A program made the translations under genes and the position numbers. The notes under the pieces were generated by a model. It was not told the DNA's origin and ran no database searches. It saw nothing but the letters and a program-made list of their open reading frames with translations. Below, one piece after another: positions 15,425 to 23,855 of a stretch of DNA of 64,000 nucleotides. The stretch comes from Salipiger bermudensis (GTDB lineage: Bacteria > Pseudomonadota > Alphaproteobacteria > Rhodobacterales > Rhodobacteraceae): the NCBI RefSeq assembly GCF_019801965.1, contig NZ_JAHVIA010000003.1, positions 470,805-534,804 of the forward strand. The letters run 5' to 3'. How positions within the stretch are numbered: the first letter of the stretch is position 1; each line of letters opens with the position of its first letter.

Positions 15425-16852
15425 TCAGAGCTGCGGCGGCCGCCGGTTCGGCCAGTCCGTCGCCTGGTGGTAGGCATCGCCCATTGCCAGCAGCGCGGCG
15501 TCGCTGCCGGTAGGGCCGAAGAGCTGCATCCCCATCGGCAGGCCGTCTTGCGAGAAGCCGGCGGGCATTCCGAGGCAGGGCAGCCCGGCGAGGCTCACCG
15601 GCACCACGATCTCCATCCAGCGGTGATAGGTGTCCATCTTGCGGCCGGCAATCGCCTCGGGCCAGCGCCACTCGACCGGGAAGGGCCAGACCTGGGCGCT
15701 GGGCAGGGCGAGCGCGTCGTATTTTTCGAACAGCCGCGCTGCGCGACGATACCAGAGCGAGCGGGTCTTGCTGGCCTCGTAGACCGCTTCGGCGCTCAGC
15801 CCCTGCCCCTGCTCGATCTCCCACAGCGACTCGGGCTTGGTGAGCGCGCGCTTGCCCGGGTCTGCAGCGAGGTCTCGCTTGGCGCCGGCGTTGAGCGCGG
15901 CGCGCAGGGTGATCCACGACGACCAGAGCTTCTCGGCCGGGTAGGGGGCGGAGACCGGCTCGACGATGGCGCCGAGTTCCTCGAAGACCTTCAACGCCGA
16001 TTCCACCGTCTCGAGGATCCCCGGCTCGGTGGCGTAGGCGCCGCCCCAGTCGGCCAGCCAGCCGATGCGCTTGCCCTTCAATCCCTCGCCGAAGCGGGCA
16101 GTATAGTCCTCCGCCGCGCGCCCGAAGGGCACCTCGGGGTTGGGCCCGGCGAGCGCCCAGAGCAGCAGCGCCACGTCGCGCGGGCTGCGCGCCATAGGGC
16201 CCTCGGTGGCCAGCGTCGCGAGGAACGTGTCGCCACCCGCATCCGGCGGCACCAGCCCCCAGCTCGGGCGGAAGCCGTAGACGTTGCAGAAGGCGGCGGG
16301 GTTGCGCAGCGAGCCCATCATGTCGGAGCCGTCTGCCAGCGGCAGCATCCGCGCCGCCAGCGCCGCCGCCGCACCGCCCGAGGAGCCGCCGGCGCTGCGC
16401 GTGGCGTCATAGGGATTGCGCGTGGCGCCGAAGACCTCGTTGAAGCTGTGCGAGCCGTGGCCCCATTCCGGCGTGTTGGTCTTGCCGATCAGGATCGCGC
16501 CGGCCTTGCGCAGGCGCGCGGCCACGAGATCGTCGGCAGCGGGGACGAAATCCTTGAAGACCGGCGAGCCGTAGGTGGTCCGCATGTCCTTGGTCGCCAC
16601 GAGATCCTTCACCGCGATGGGCAGCCCCGCGAGCGGGCCGGGATGCGGCTCGGCATCCAGCTCCGCGGCCTCGGCCAGCAGCTCTTCGCGCGGGCGCAGG
16701 GTGACGATGGCGTTGACCTGAGGGTTGGTGGCGTCGATGCGGTCGAGCACGGCTTGCATCAGCTCGCGCGCCGAGACGTGTTTCGCGCGCAGCGCCGCCG
16801 CGAGGTCTGTGGCGCCGGCATCGGTGAGCGCGGCAAGAAGCTTGGGGGTCAT
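15425..16852 (-). CDS. Amidase signature family hydrolase
   Basis: This enzyme of 475 residues hydrolyses amide bonds with a Ser-cisSer-Lys triad. Lys82 lies in PIAVKDLV, the cis-Ser in GGSSGG (157-158), and the nucleophile is predicted at Ser181 (GSDMMGSLRNPAAFCN, where GSDxGGS is usual). Substrate cannot be inferred. The start at 16852 has GAAGAGG upstream, and the frame beyond it is non-coding in character. The gene converges with the mla operon with no base between the two stop codons, so neither gene has room for its own terminator before the other. Confidence 0.88.
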   Translation of the reverse strand: MTPKLLAALTDAGATDLAAALRAKHVSARELMQAVLDRIDATNPQVNAIVTLRPREELLAEAAELDAEPHPGPLAGLPIAVKDLVATKDMRTTYGSPVFKDFVPAADDLVAARLRKAGAILIGKTNTPEWGHGSHSFNEVFGATRNPYDATRSAGGSSGGAAAALAARMLPLADGSDMMGSLRNPAAFCNVYGFRPSWGLVPPDAGGDTFLATLATEGPMARSPRDVALLLWALAGPNPEVPFGRAAEDYTARFGEGLKGKRIGWLADWGGAYATEPGILETVESALKVFEELGAIVEPVSAPYPAEKLWSSWITLRAALNAGAKRDLAADPGKRALTKPESLWEIEQGQGLSAEAVYEASKTRSLWYRRAARLFEKYDALALPSAQVWPFPVEWRWPEAIAGRKMDTYHRWMEIVVPVSLAGLPCLGMPAGFSQDGLPMGMQLFGPTGSDAALLAMGDAYHQATDWPNRRPPQL

Positions 16853-17005
16853 GGGCTGGGCCTCTTCGGATGGCGGGGGCGTCGATCCGGAAAGGCCTGC
16901 ACGGTCCCGCGGTCGGTCGCGGGGATGGTTGACCGGCGGGCGGCGATGGTCAAGCTCGGGCGCGGAAATTGCCAGCGGCGGCGGGCCCTTGCCCGGCACG
17001 GGGCA

Positions 17006-17030
17006 GGGGCGGCGCGTGGCGCGCCACCCC
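17006..17030 (-). terminator. GC-rich hairpin after the sugar-importer operon
   Basis: GGCGCG and CGCGCC pair around a TGG loop, extended by GGGG/CCCC across one mismatch. It lies 8 bases beyond the ATPase stop on the minus strand. No T-run follows, so it may act as a Rho-dependent pause or 3'-end stabiliser. Confidence 0.4.
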
Positions 17031-17037
17031 TGAGAGC

Positions 17038-18144
17038 TCAGTTGATGCGCTCGCCGGTCTCGGGTGCGAAGTAGGAGACCTTGGCGAGGTCGAAGGCGAG
17101 GTTGTGCACCGTGCCCGGCGCCGCCTCGGTCTCGGAATGCAGGCGCGCGGTCAGGGGTTTGCCGCCAAGGCGGGTCTGCACATAGGTGTCGGCGCCCGCG
17201 GGCTCGACGATCTCGACCTTGCAAGGGGCTTCCTGCACCAGCTCGCCGACCCGGAAGCCGGGCTCCGAGATATCCTCGGGGCGCAGGCCGAGGATGATGT
17301 CCTCGGGCAAACCTTGCGCGCGCGGGTCGGTGAGCCGGATCGGCTCGAGATCCGGGCGCTGGATCTCGATCATCGTGCCGCCGCTGCCGCGGCTTGTCTT
17401 CGCCGGGATCAGGTTCATCGCCGGCGAGCCCATGAAATCCGCCACGAAGAGGTTGGCCGGGCGGTTGTAGATCTCCGACGGCGAGCCGATCTGCTGGATG
17501 ATGCCGCCCTTCATCACGACGATCTTGGTGGCCAGCGTCATCGCCTCGATCTGGTCGTGGGTGACGTAGACCATCGAGGCGCCGAGCTTGTGGTGCAGGG
17601 TCTTGATCTCGGTGCGCATCTCGACGCGGAGCTTGGCGTCGAGGTTCGACAGTGGCTCGTCGAAGAGGAAGAGCTTGGGATCGCGCACCAGCGCGCGGCC
17701 CATCGCAACCCGCTGCCGCTGGCCGCCCGAGAGCTGGCCGGGGCGGCGGTTGAGGAAGGGCTCGATCTGGAGCTGGCGGGCCACCTCTGCGAGCTTGCTC
17801 TTCTGGGTCTCGGGATCGACGCCGCGCACCTTCATGCCGAAGGTGATGTTCTTGGCGACGCTCATCGTCGGGTAGAGAGCGTAGGACTGGAACACCATCG
17901 CGATGTCGCGGTCCTTGGGCGAGACATGGGTCATGTCGTGACCGTCGATCTTGAGTGTGCCGCCCGAGATCGGCTCGAGCCCGGCGATGCAGTTGAGCAG
18001 GGTCGACTTGCCGCAGCCCGAGGGGCCGACGAGCACGAGGAACTCGCCCTTGTCGATCGAGACGTTGATGTCCTTCAGCACCTCGGTCGCGCCGTAGTTC
18101 TTGTAGAGGTTGGTGATTTCGAGGATCGGGGCCATTTGGGTCAT
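17038..18144 (-). CDS. Carbohydrate ABC transporter ATPase, MalK/UgpC type
   Basis: This ATPase of 368 residues powers a sugar importer. It shows Walker A GPSGCGKST, Q-loop FQSYALYPTMSV, signature LSGGQRQR, Walker B LFLFDEPLSNLD and switch VTHDQIEAMT. The C-terminal TOBE/OB region includes LGLRPEDI, as in MalK and UgpC proteins. ATG 18144 overlaps the upstream permease stop (ATGA); a second in-frame ATG at 18135 is possible. It is the last gene of the sugar operon. Confidence 0.92.
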   Translation of the reverse strand: MTQMAPILEITNLYKNYGATEVLKDINVSIDKGEFLVLVGPSGCGKSTLLNCIAGLEPISGGTLKIDGHDMTHVSPKDRDIAMVFQSYALYPTMSVAKNITFGMKVRGVDPETQKSKLAEVARQLQIEPFLNRRPGQLSGGQRQRVAMGRALVRDPKLFLFDEPLSNLDAKLRVEMRTEIKTLHHKLGASMVYVTHDQIEAMTLATKIVVMKGGIIQQIGSPSEIYNRPANLFVADFMGSPAMNLIPAKTSRGSGGTMIEIQRPDLEPIRLTDPRAQGLPEDIILGLRPEDISEPGFRVGELVQEAPCKVEIVEPAGADTYVQTRLGGKPLTARLHSETEAAPGTVHNLAFDLAKVSYFAPETGERIN

Positions 18145-19052
18145 CCTTTGACGGAGCCGGCGGTCAGACCGCGGATGAAGTATTTGCCGGCGACGATGTA
18201 GACGAGGAGGGTCGGCAGGGCGGCGATGATCGCGGCGGCCATGTCGACGTTGTATTCCTTCACGCCGGTGGTCGAGTTGACGATGTTGTTGAGCGCAACG
18301 GTGACAGGCTGGGTGCCGGCCTGGCTGAACGACACCCCGAACAGGAAGTCATTCCAGATCTGAGTGAACTGCCAGATCACGCTGACCACGATGATCGGGA
18401 TGCTGAGCGGCAGGAAGATCGCGAAGAAGATCCGCACGAAGCCCGCGCCGTCGACCTTGGCGGCCTTCACCAGCTCGACCGGAATGGTGACGTAGTAGTT
18501 GCGGAAGAACAGCGTGGTGAAGCCGAGCCCGTAGATCACGTGCACGAAGATCAGCCCCGGGATGGTGCCGGCGATGCCCATGATGCCGAGCATCCGTGCC
18601 ATCGGCAGCAGCACCACCTGGAACGGGATGAAGCAGCCGAAGAGCATCAGCGCGAAGATGATGTTGGCGCCGCGGAAGCGCCACTGCGCGATCACGTAGC
18701 CGTTCATCGCGCCCAAGAGCGTCGAGATCAGCACCGCCGGGACGGCGAGCATCACCGAGTTCCAGAAATACGGCTTCACGCCTTCGCACTGGATGCCGGT
18801 GCAGGCCTCGGACCAGGCGGTGCGCCAGGCGTCGAAGGTGAGCTCGCGCGGCAGCGACAGCAGGTCGCCGGTGCGGATCTCCTCGAGGCTCTTGAGCGAG
18901 GTGGTGACCATCACGAAGAGCGGCATGAGGTAGTAGAGCGCGAACAGGCCAAGCACGATGTAGAGCAGCCAGCGCAGGGCGATCTTGCCGAAGGAGCGGC
19001 CGCGCGGACGCTCCGAGGCGACGGTGGCGGGGGTTGCGGAGACATCAGTCAT
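18141..19052 (-). CDS. Carbohydrate ABC transporter permease, MalG type
   Basis: This inner-membrane permease of 303 residues has six hydrophobic segments. The first (about 30-52, LLYIVLGLFALYYLMPLFVM) is followed by the periplasmic stretch TSLKSLEEIRTGDLL. The coupling motif is AAKVDGAGFVRIFFAIFLPLS, the EAA loop typical of the CUT1 sugar family. It forms the channel with the 19045-19917 permease, and the two genes overlap by eight bases. Confidence 0.92.
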   Translation of the reverse strand: MTDVSATPATVASERPRGRSFGKIALRWLLYIVLGLFALYYLMPLFVMVTTSLKSLEEIRTGDLLSLPRELTFDAWRTAWSEACTGIQCEGVKPYFWNSVMLAVPAVLISTLLGAMNGYVIAQWRFRGANIIFALMLFGCFIPFQVVLLPMARMLGIMGIAGTIPGLIFVHVIYGLGFTTLFFRNYYVTIPVELVKAAKVDGAGFVRIFFAIFLPLSIPIIVVSVIWQFTQIWNDFLFGVSFSQAGTQPVTVALNNIVNSTTGVKEYNVDMAAAIIAALPTLLVYIVAGKYFIRGLTAGSVKG

Positions 19053-19917
19053 TGCGCGCCCTCAGTTCGGAATAGAGATAGGGAACCACGATGGCGAAGA
19101 CGACGAGCATCATGATCATCGCCGAGGCCGCGGCCTGGCCGATGTCGCCGCGCGAGAAGGCCATCGCATACATGTAGGTGGCGGGAAGGTCGGTGGCGTA
19201 GCCCGGTCCGCCGCCGGTCAGGGCGATGACGAGGTCGAAGGCCTTGATGGCGAGGTGGGCGAGCACGATGAAGGCCGACAGGAAGATCGGGGCCATCGAG
19301 GGAATGATGATCGAGACATAGACGCGCCATGTCGGGATGCCGTCGATCTGCGCCGCGCGGATGATCTCGGTATCGACCGAGCGCAGGCCCGCGAGGAACA
19401 GCGCCATGACGAAGCCAGAGCTCTGCCAGATCGCCGCCAGCACGACGGTATAGATCGCCATGTCCGGGTTCACCAGCCAGTCGAAGGTGAAGTTCTCGTA
19501 GCCCCAGCCCTTGACCATCGCCTCGAGCCCGAGGCCCGGGTTGAGGATCCATTTCCACGCCGTACCGGTGACGATCATCGAGAGCGCCATCGGGTAGAGA
19601 TAGATGGTGCGGATCGCCCCTTCGACGCGGATCTGCTGGTCGAGCAGGATCGCGAGGATCAGGCCGAGGATCATCGACACGCCGATGAACAGGCCGCCGA
19701 AGATGTAGAGGTTGTTCATCGCCGTGTCCCAACGCGGCGAGTCGAACAGGCGCTCGTACTGGATGAAGCCTTCGATCTGGTATTTCGGCAGCAGGCGCGA
19801 GCGGGTCAGCGAGACCCAGGCGGTCCATGCGATGAAGCCGTATACGAAGATCAGGATCGCGATGAAGCTGGGCGCCAGCACGATCTTTGGCAAATGGGTT
19901 TCGAACCACTTGGCCAT
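19045..19917 (-). CDS. Carbohydrate ABC transporter permease, MalF type
   Basis: This 290-residue partner permease has a first helix at about 14-35, a loop ending QYERLFDSPRW, and the EAA motif AAQIDGIPTWRVYVSIIIPSM. It lacks the large periplasmic insert of E. coli MalF, as usual for CUT1 permeases. Its ribosome site AGGGGAGGAC lies between the start and an 11-bp stem-loop that separates it from the substrate-binding protein gene. Confidence 0.92.
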   Translation of the reverse strand: MAKWFETHLPKIVLAPSFIAILIFVYGFIAWTAWVSLTRSRLLPKYQIEGFIQYERLFDSPRWDTAMNNLYIFGGLFIGVSMILGLILAILLDQQIRVEGAIRTIYLYPMALSMIVTGTAWKWILNPGLGLEAMVKGWGYENFTFDWLVNPDMAIYTVVLAAIWQSSGFVMALFLAGLRSVDTEIIRAAQIDGIPTWRVYVSIIIPSMAPIFLSAFIVLAHLAIKAFDLVIALTGGGPGYATDLPATYMYAMAFSRGDIGQAAASAMIMMLVVFAIVVPYLYSELRARND

Positions 19918-19934
19918 GTTGTCCTCCCCTGAAT

Positions 19935-19961
19935 GTCCCGCCCCGAAAAACGGGGCGGGAC
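19935..19961 (-). promoter_or_regulatory. Intercistronic stem-loop after the sugar-binding protein gene
   Basis: GTCCCGCCCCG and CGGGGCGGGAC form a perfect 11-bp stem with a five-base loop in the 79-bp gap between the binding-protein and permease genes. There is no T-run. Such elements commonly stabilise the upstream mRNA, so that binding protein is made in excess over membrane subunits. Confidence 0.7.
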
Positions 19962-19996
19962 GGGTCTTGGTCTGGTGAGGGGCGCAAGCCCCCGGA

Positions 19997-21241
19997 TTAC
20001 ATCGAGTTGGCGACCGCGTCGGCGAGCATCTGGACCGCCTCGTCAGAGGACATGTCCGAGTTGAAATGCGCCGTCACGACGTCGGTAATCGCACCGGCCT
20101 GAGCTCCGCGCAGCGCCATGCCGTGGGCATAGGAGGGGAGAAGCGCGCCGCTGTCGGAGGCGGCGGTCATGTCCTCGGAGGACTTCTGGGCGCACATGTC
20201 GAACTCGTCGAGCGACACGTCGGTGCGTACCGGGATCGAGCCCTTGTTCATGTTGAACACCTTCTGGAAGTTCGGGCCAACGATCAGCTTGGCCAGCAGG
20301 TCCTGGCCGGCCTTCTTGTCGTCGCCGTCGACGTTGAACATCGCGAAGCTGTCGACGTTGTAGAGATAGCCGTCACCGGGGGTGGAGGCGCAGAGGAAGT
20401 CTTCGCCCGGCACCTTGCCGGCGGCGAGGAATTCGCCCTTGGCCCAGTCGCCCATGATCTGGAACGCAGCTTCGCCGTTCATCACCATCGCGGTGGCGAG
20501 GTTCCAGTCGCGGCCCGAGAAGTTGTCGTCGACATAGCCGCGCAGGGTACGCATCTGGTCGAACGAGGCCTTCATGGTGTCGGAGGTCAGCGCTTCCGGG
20601 TCGAGATCGACCAGCGCCTTCTGGAAGAACTCCGGCCCGCCGAGGCCAAGCACCACGGTCTCGAACACGGTGGCGTCCTGCCAGGCCTGCCCGCCATGGG
20701 CGAGCGGGATCACACCGGCTTCTTGAAGCTTTTCAGCCGCGGCGTTGAACTCGTCCCAGGTGGTCGGCATCTCGATGCCGTTGGCCTCGAGCACCTCGGC
20801 ATTGGCCCAGATCCAGTCGACGCGGTGCACGTTGACCGGCGAGGCGCACCAGGTGTCCTCGCACTTCATGTGCGCGGCGATGGAGGCGGGCAGCACGTCG
20901 GCCCAGCCTTCGGCCTCGGCCACCGACGAGATGTCGGCCAGAACGCCTTCCTCGTACCATTCCTGGATCGCCGGACCCTTGAGCTGCACGGCGGTGGGCG
21001 CGTTGCCCGAGAGCACGCGGGCGCGCAGCGCGGTCATCGCTGCATCGCCGCCGCCGCCTGCGACCGGCATGTCGGTCCAGGTGCCGCCGTTCTCGGCAAA
21101 CTCTTCCTGCAGGACGCCAACCGCCTTGGCTTCGCCGCCCGAGGTCCACCAGTGCAGTACCTCGGCCTGAGGCTCGGCATGACCGGCGGTCGCGACGGAG
21201 AGGGCCAGCGACGAAATCGCGGCCAGAGTGGTATATTTCAT
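19997..21241 (-). CDS. Sugar ABC transporter substrate-binding protein
   Basis: This is a family 1 extracellular solute-binding protein of 414 residues. It has a Sec signal peptide, MKYTTLAAISSLALSVATAG, with likely cleavage after HA at residue 22. The mature start EVLHWWTSGGEAKAV is typical of CUT1 sugar-binding proteins. Three Cys residues (CEDTWCAS and FLCAS) and one near FDMCAQK could form disulfides. The start at 21241 has GGGAGGA upstream. It is first in the four-gene sugar operon and divergent from a two-component system, which may control it. The exact sugar is unknown. Confidence 0.9.
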   Translation of the reverse strand: MKYTTLAAISSLALSVATAGHAEPQAEVLHWWTSGGEAKAVGVLQEEFAENGGTWTDMPVAGGGGDAAMTALRARVLSGNAPTAVQLKGPAIQEWYEEGVLADISSVAEAEGWADVLPASIAAHMKCEDTWCASPVNVHRVDWIWANAEVLEANGIEMPTTWDEFNAAAEKLQEAGVIPLAHGGQAWQDATVFETVVLGLGGPEFFQKALVDLDPEALTSDTMKASFDQMRTLRGYVDDNFSGRDWNLATAMVMNGEAAFQIMGDWAKGEFLAAGKVPGEDFLCASTPGDGYLYNVDSFAMFNVDGDDKKAGQDLLAKLIVGPNFQKVFNMNKGSIPVRTDVSLDEFDMCAQKSSEDMTAASDSGALLPSYAHGMALRGAQAGAITDVVTAHFNSDMSSDEAVQMLADAVANSM

Positions 21242-21368
21242 GGTGTAGTCCTCCCAAACTAGACTGCCGGACCGGCAGCTCCGGCGTAATTTTGCGCCCC
21301 GCCACCTGACTCGCGCAAGAGTATTGCGCGGGCTGTTTGCGCCCAAAGGGTGAGATTTTGGGCGTTCT

Positions 21369-21385
21369 TGTTACAACCTGTTACA
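21369..21385. promoter_or_regulatory. Tandem TGTTACA repeats, response-regulator site candidate
   Basis: TGTTACA occurs at 21369-21375 and again at 21379-21385, exactly ten bases apart, so both copies face the same side of the helix. This layout fits tandem OmpR-family dimers. It lies in the gap between the sugar-binding protein gene and the response regulator, 67 bases before the regulator start. Binding by this regulator is an inference. Confidence 0.55.
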
Positions 21386-21452
21386 GGCTCGCGGATTTTC
21401 CTTGCGCGTGATAGAACGCCGCAGCTTCTGGGCGAACGCGAAGGAGGGTCAT

Positions 21453-22190
21453 GTGAGCATCTCGAGACTGCTGGTTGTCGATGACGATGACGAGATGCGC
21501 GACATGATGACCGAGTTTCTCCGCAAGAACGGTTTCATGGCGCTGGGCGCGGCCTCCCTTTCGGGGATCGAGGCGGCGATGTCGGCGGGACGGATCGACC
21601 TCATCCTGCTCGACGTGATGCTGGGCGACGAGAGCGGGCTCGAGATCTGCGCCCGGCTGCGCCGCGATCAGGACGTGCCGATCATCATGGTCTCGGCGCT
21701 GTCGGCGGATCACCAGCGCATGGCGGGATACGAGGTCGGCGCCGACGATTACATCGCCAAGCCGTTCAACCCCGACCTGCTGCTGGCGCGGGTGCGCGCG
21801 GTGCTGGCGCGGGCCGGGCGGTCGGCCTCGCTTGCCTACAGGCGGCGCACCAAGACCTTCCGCTTCAACGGCTGGAGCTACGATGCCAAGCGCAACGAGG
21901 TGCTCGCGCCCGACGGCTATCAGGTGGCGCTGTCGCGCCGCGAGACGGCGCTCCTGCAGGCCTTCCTCGCCAACCCGCACATCCCGCTGACCCGCGAGGA
22001 GATCGCCGCCGCGCTCGACGTGACCGGCGAGGGCGATCCGCATGACGAGGCCCACGGCCGCGCCATCGACGTGCTGGTCGGGCGGCTGCGCTCGAAGATC
22101 GAGGCGGCGCCGAAGGACCCACAGATGCTGCGCACCGAGCGCGGCGTGGGCTATGTCTTTACCGCCGACGTGACCTCGGAAGACACGTGA
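21453..22190 (+). CDS. OmpR-family response regulator
   Basis: This DNA-binding response regulator has 245 residues. The receiver domain (about 4-118) shows the acidic pocket D10-D13, phospho-acceptor Asp54 (LILLDVML), Ser81 and Lys103 (IAKPF). The C-terminal winged helix (about 140-240) ends in LRTERGVGYVF. The GTG at 21453 is chosen because AAGGAGG lies five bases upstream; the ATG two bases earlier meets an immediate stop. The gene overlaps the histidine kinase start by four bases (GTGA). It is divergent from the sugar importer. Confidence 0.92.
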   Translation: MSISRLLVVDDDDEMRDMMTEFLRKNGFMALGAASLSGIEAAMSAGRIDLILLDVMLGDESGLEICARLRRDQDVPIIMVSALSADHQRMAGYEVGADDYIAKPFNPDLLLARVRAVLARAGRSASLAYRRRTKTFRFNGWSYDAKRNEVLAPDGYQVALSRRETALLQAFLANPHIPLTREEIAAALDVTGEGDPHDEAHGRAIDVLVGRLRSKIEAAPKDPQMLRTERGVGYVFTADVTSEDT

Positions 22191-23629
22191 GCCGCTGGGG
22201 CCTCAGCCTGCGCGACAGCGGCGCGCTCCTGATGTTCGCGGCGATGGCGGCGGGGTTGATCGTGGCGACCATGTGGGGCGTGACGCAGGCGCGTTGGACG
22301 GAATATCTCAGCCGCGCCGAGCGCAACGGCATGCTGCTCTACAACACGCTCTCGCGCGGGGCTGTCGCCCCCGAGGGTGTCACGATCACGCGGCTATCGC
22401 CGCAGGATCAGGCGCTGGCGGAGGCGGGGGAGTTCTCGCGCATCAGCGGGCTGCCGCGCCCGGCCTATCTCACCATCGCGCCGATCCTGCCCGACGCCAC
22501 CGGCGGCGCCGGGCTGAGCCTTGTGGTGGTCTCGGACGATCTGCAATACCGGGTCGCCGATCTCGTGACTCATTCGCGCCAGCGCCCGGAGGAGACGCTG
22601 GGCCAGCTGACCCGGCTGATGGCGCGCTATTGCAGCCAGCCGCTGATCCTCGCCAAGCCCGGCAACGGGCAGTGGCTGCGGGTCCAGGGCGGCGCGCTCT
22701 GGGGCTGCTCGGCGGCGCCCACCGACCTGCGCCTGCCGGCCATCGCGCTGGGCCTGTTCGCGGCGGCGGTGATCTTCACGCTGGTCAGCGACACCGCGGC
22801 GCGCTTTGCTGGCTTTGCCCGGGCGCTCGGCACCCGCCGCCAGCTTGGCGGACCCGAGAGCTACGAGGCCGAGGGCCCGGCGGAGCTGCGCGCCATCGTC
22901 GACGCGGTGAACACCTATCTCGAGACCGAACGCCAGCGCCTAGAGGAGCGCGCGGTGGTGCTCTCCGGCGTGAGCCACGATCTCGGGACGCCCGCCACCC
23001 GGCTGCGCCTGCGCAGCGCGCTGATCGAGGATGTCGAGCTGCGCGCCCGGCTCGAGACCGATATCGATCGCATGACCGGCATCATCGAGAGCGTGCTGAC
23101 CCTGACCCGCGCCGAGCTCAATGTCGAGGAGCCGCGTGAGCTGTCGCTCGGCGCGCTTGTCGAGGCGCTGGTCGACGACTACCAGGACATGGGCCACCCG
23201 GTGACGCTGGCCGAGGGCGCGCCCGTGATGGTGCGGGGCGGGCGCTCGCTGTTCTCGTCGCGGCGCGCGTCGCAGGTGATCGCGGGCGAGCACCGGATCA
23301 TCGTCACCGCGCGCCCGGTCTCGATCCAGCGGGCGCTGTCGAACCTGATCGACAACGCGCTGAAATACGGCCGCCGCGCGGTGGTGCGGCTCGAAGCGGG
23401 CGTCGACATGGCAACGATCTCGGTCGAGGACGAGGGCGGCCGCCGCCCGCTGGAGGAGATCGAGGCCCTGATGGCGCCGTTCCGCCGCGGCGAGAACGCC
23501 CGCTTCACCGATGGCACCGGGCTCGGGCTCAGCATCGTCTCGACCATCGCCATGATGCATGGCGGCGAGCTGCGTTTCGAGACCGCGCCGCACGGTCTCA
23601 GGGCGATGTTTACCATCCGCCGCGCCTGA
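22187..23629 (+). CDS. Sensor histidine kinase
   Basis: This membrane kinase has 480 residues and a GTG start overlapping the regulator stop. A first helix (about 12-32), a periplasmic sensor region (about 35-180) and a second helix (about 183-202) lead into the dimerisation domain, with phospho-acceptor His264 in SGVSHDLGTPATRLR. The ATPase domain follows: N-box NLIDNALKYG, G1 EDEGG and G2 TGLGLSIV. The H-box resembles the EnvZ branch. Two Cys residues in the sensor part (RYCSQP and GCSAA) could form a disulfide. It is the probable partner of the 21453 regulator. Confidence 0.92.
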   Translation: MSRWGLSLRDSGALLMFAAMAAGLIVATMWGVTQARWTEYLSRAERNGMLLYNTLSRGAVAPEGVTITRLSPQDQALAEAGEFSRISGLPRPAYLTIAPILPDATGGAGLSLVVVSDDLQYRVADLVTHSRQRPEETLGQLTRLMARYCSQPLILAKPGNGQWLRVQGGALWGCSAAPTDLRLPAIALGLFAAAVIFTLVSDTAARFAGFARALGTRRQLGGPESYEAEGPAELRAIVDAVNTYLETERQRLEERAVVLSGVSHDLGTPATRLRLRSALIEDVELRARLETDIDRMTGIIESVLTLTRAELNVEEPRELSLGALVEALVDDYQDMGHPVTLAEGAPVMVRGGRSLFSSRRASQVIAGEHRIIVTARPVSIQRALSNLIDNALKYGRRAVVRLEAGVDMATISVEDEGGRRPLEEIEALMAPFRRGENARFTDGTGLGLSIVSTIAMMHGGELRFETAPHGLRAMFTIRRA

Positions 23630-23748
23630 TTGACCCATCGCGACCCTGCGAACTGCTCAAATATCGGTCGCTTTGGCTCTCGATGCCGCTATCACGCGCC
23701 CCGCGCAGTAGACCGGGCGCGAAACCTCGCCTAACACTCGACATAAGA

Positions 23749-23790
23749 CCGTTCGGGCACTTGATTCATGCTAATCTGCCCGAACGGGCA
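23749..23790. promoter_or_regulatory. Inverted-repeat operator candidate before eutBC
   Basis: CCGTTCGGGCA (23749-23759) and TGCCCGAACGG (23777-23787) form a perfect 11-bp inverted repeat with 17 bases between. The right arm is itself part of TGCCCG-AA-CGGGCA, a palindrome. It lies about 65 bases before the eutB start. The core TTCGGGCA recurs in front of the TRAP operon, and TTCGGTCA in front of the flavin-oxidoreductase operon. A DeoR-family regulator encoded between them is the obvious candidate ligand, since such proteins often bind TTCG-containing sites. Confidence 0.6.
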
Positions 23791-23855
23791 TATCGAAAAC
23801 CGCGCCTTCGCACATCGCCTTGGCGCGCATCGTCTTTTTTGAACGGAGGGCTGAC

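Noticed and set aside
23820..23855. Longer eutB start
   Set aside because: ATG 23856 has a strong CGGAGGG site, and the extension matches no EutB N-terminus.
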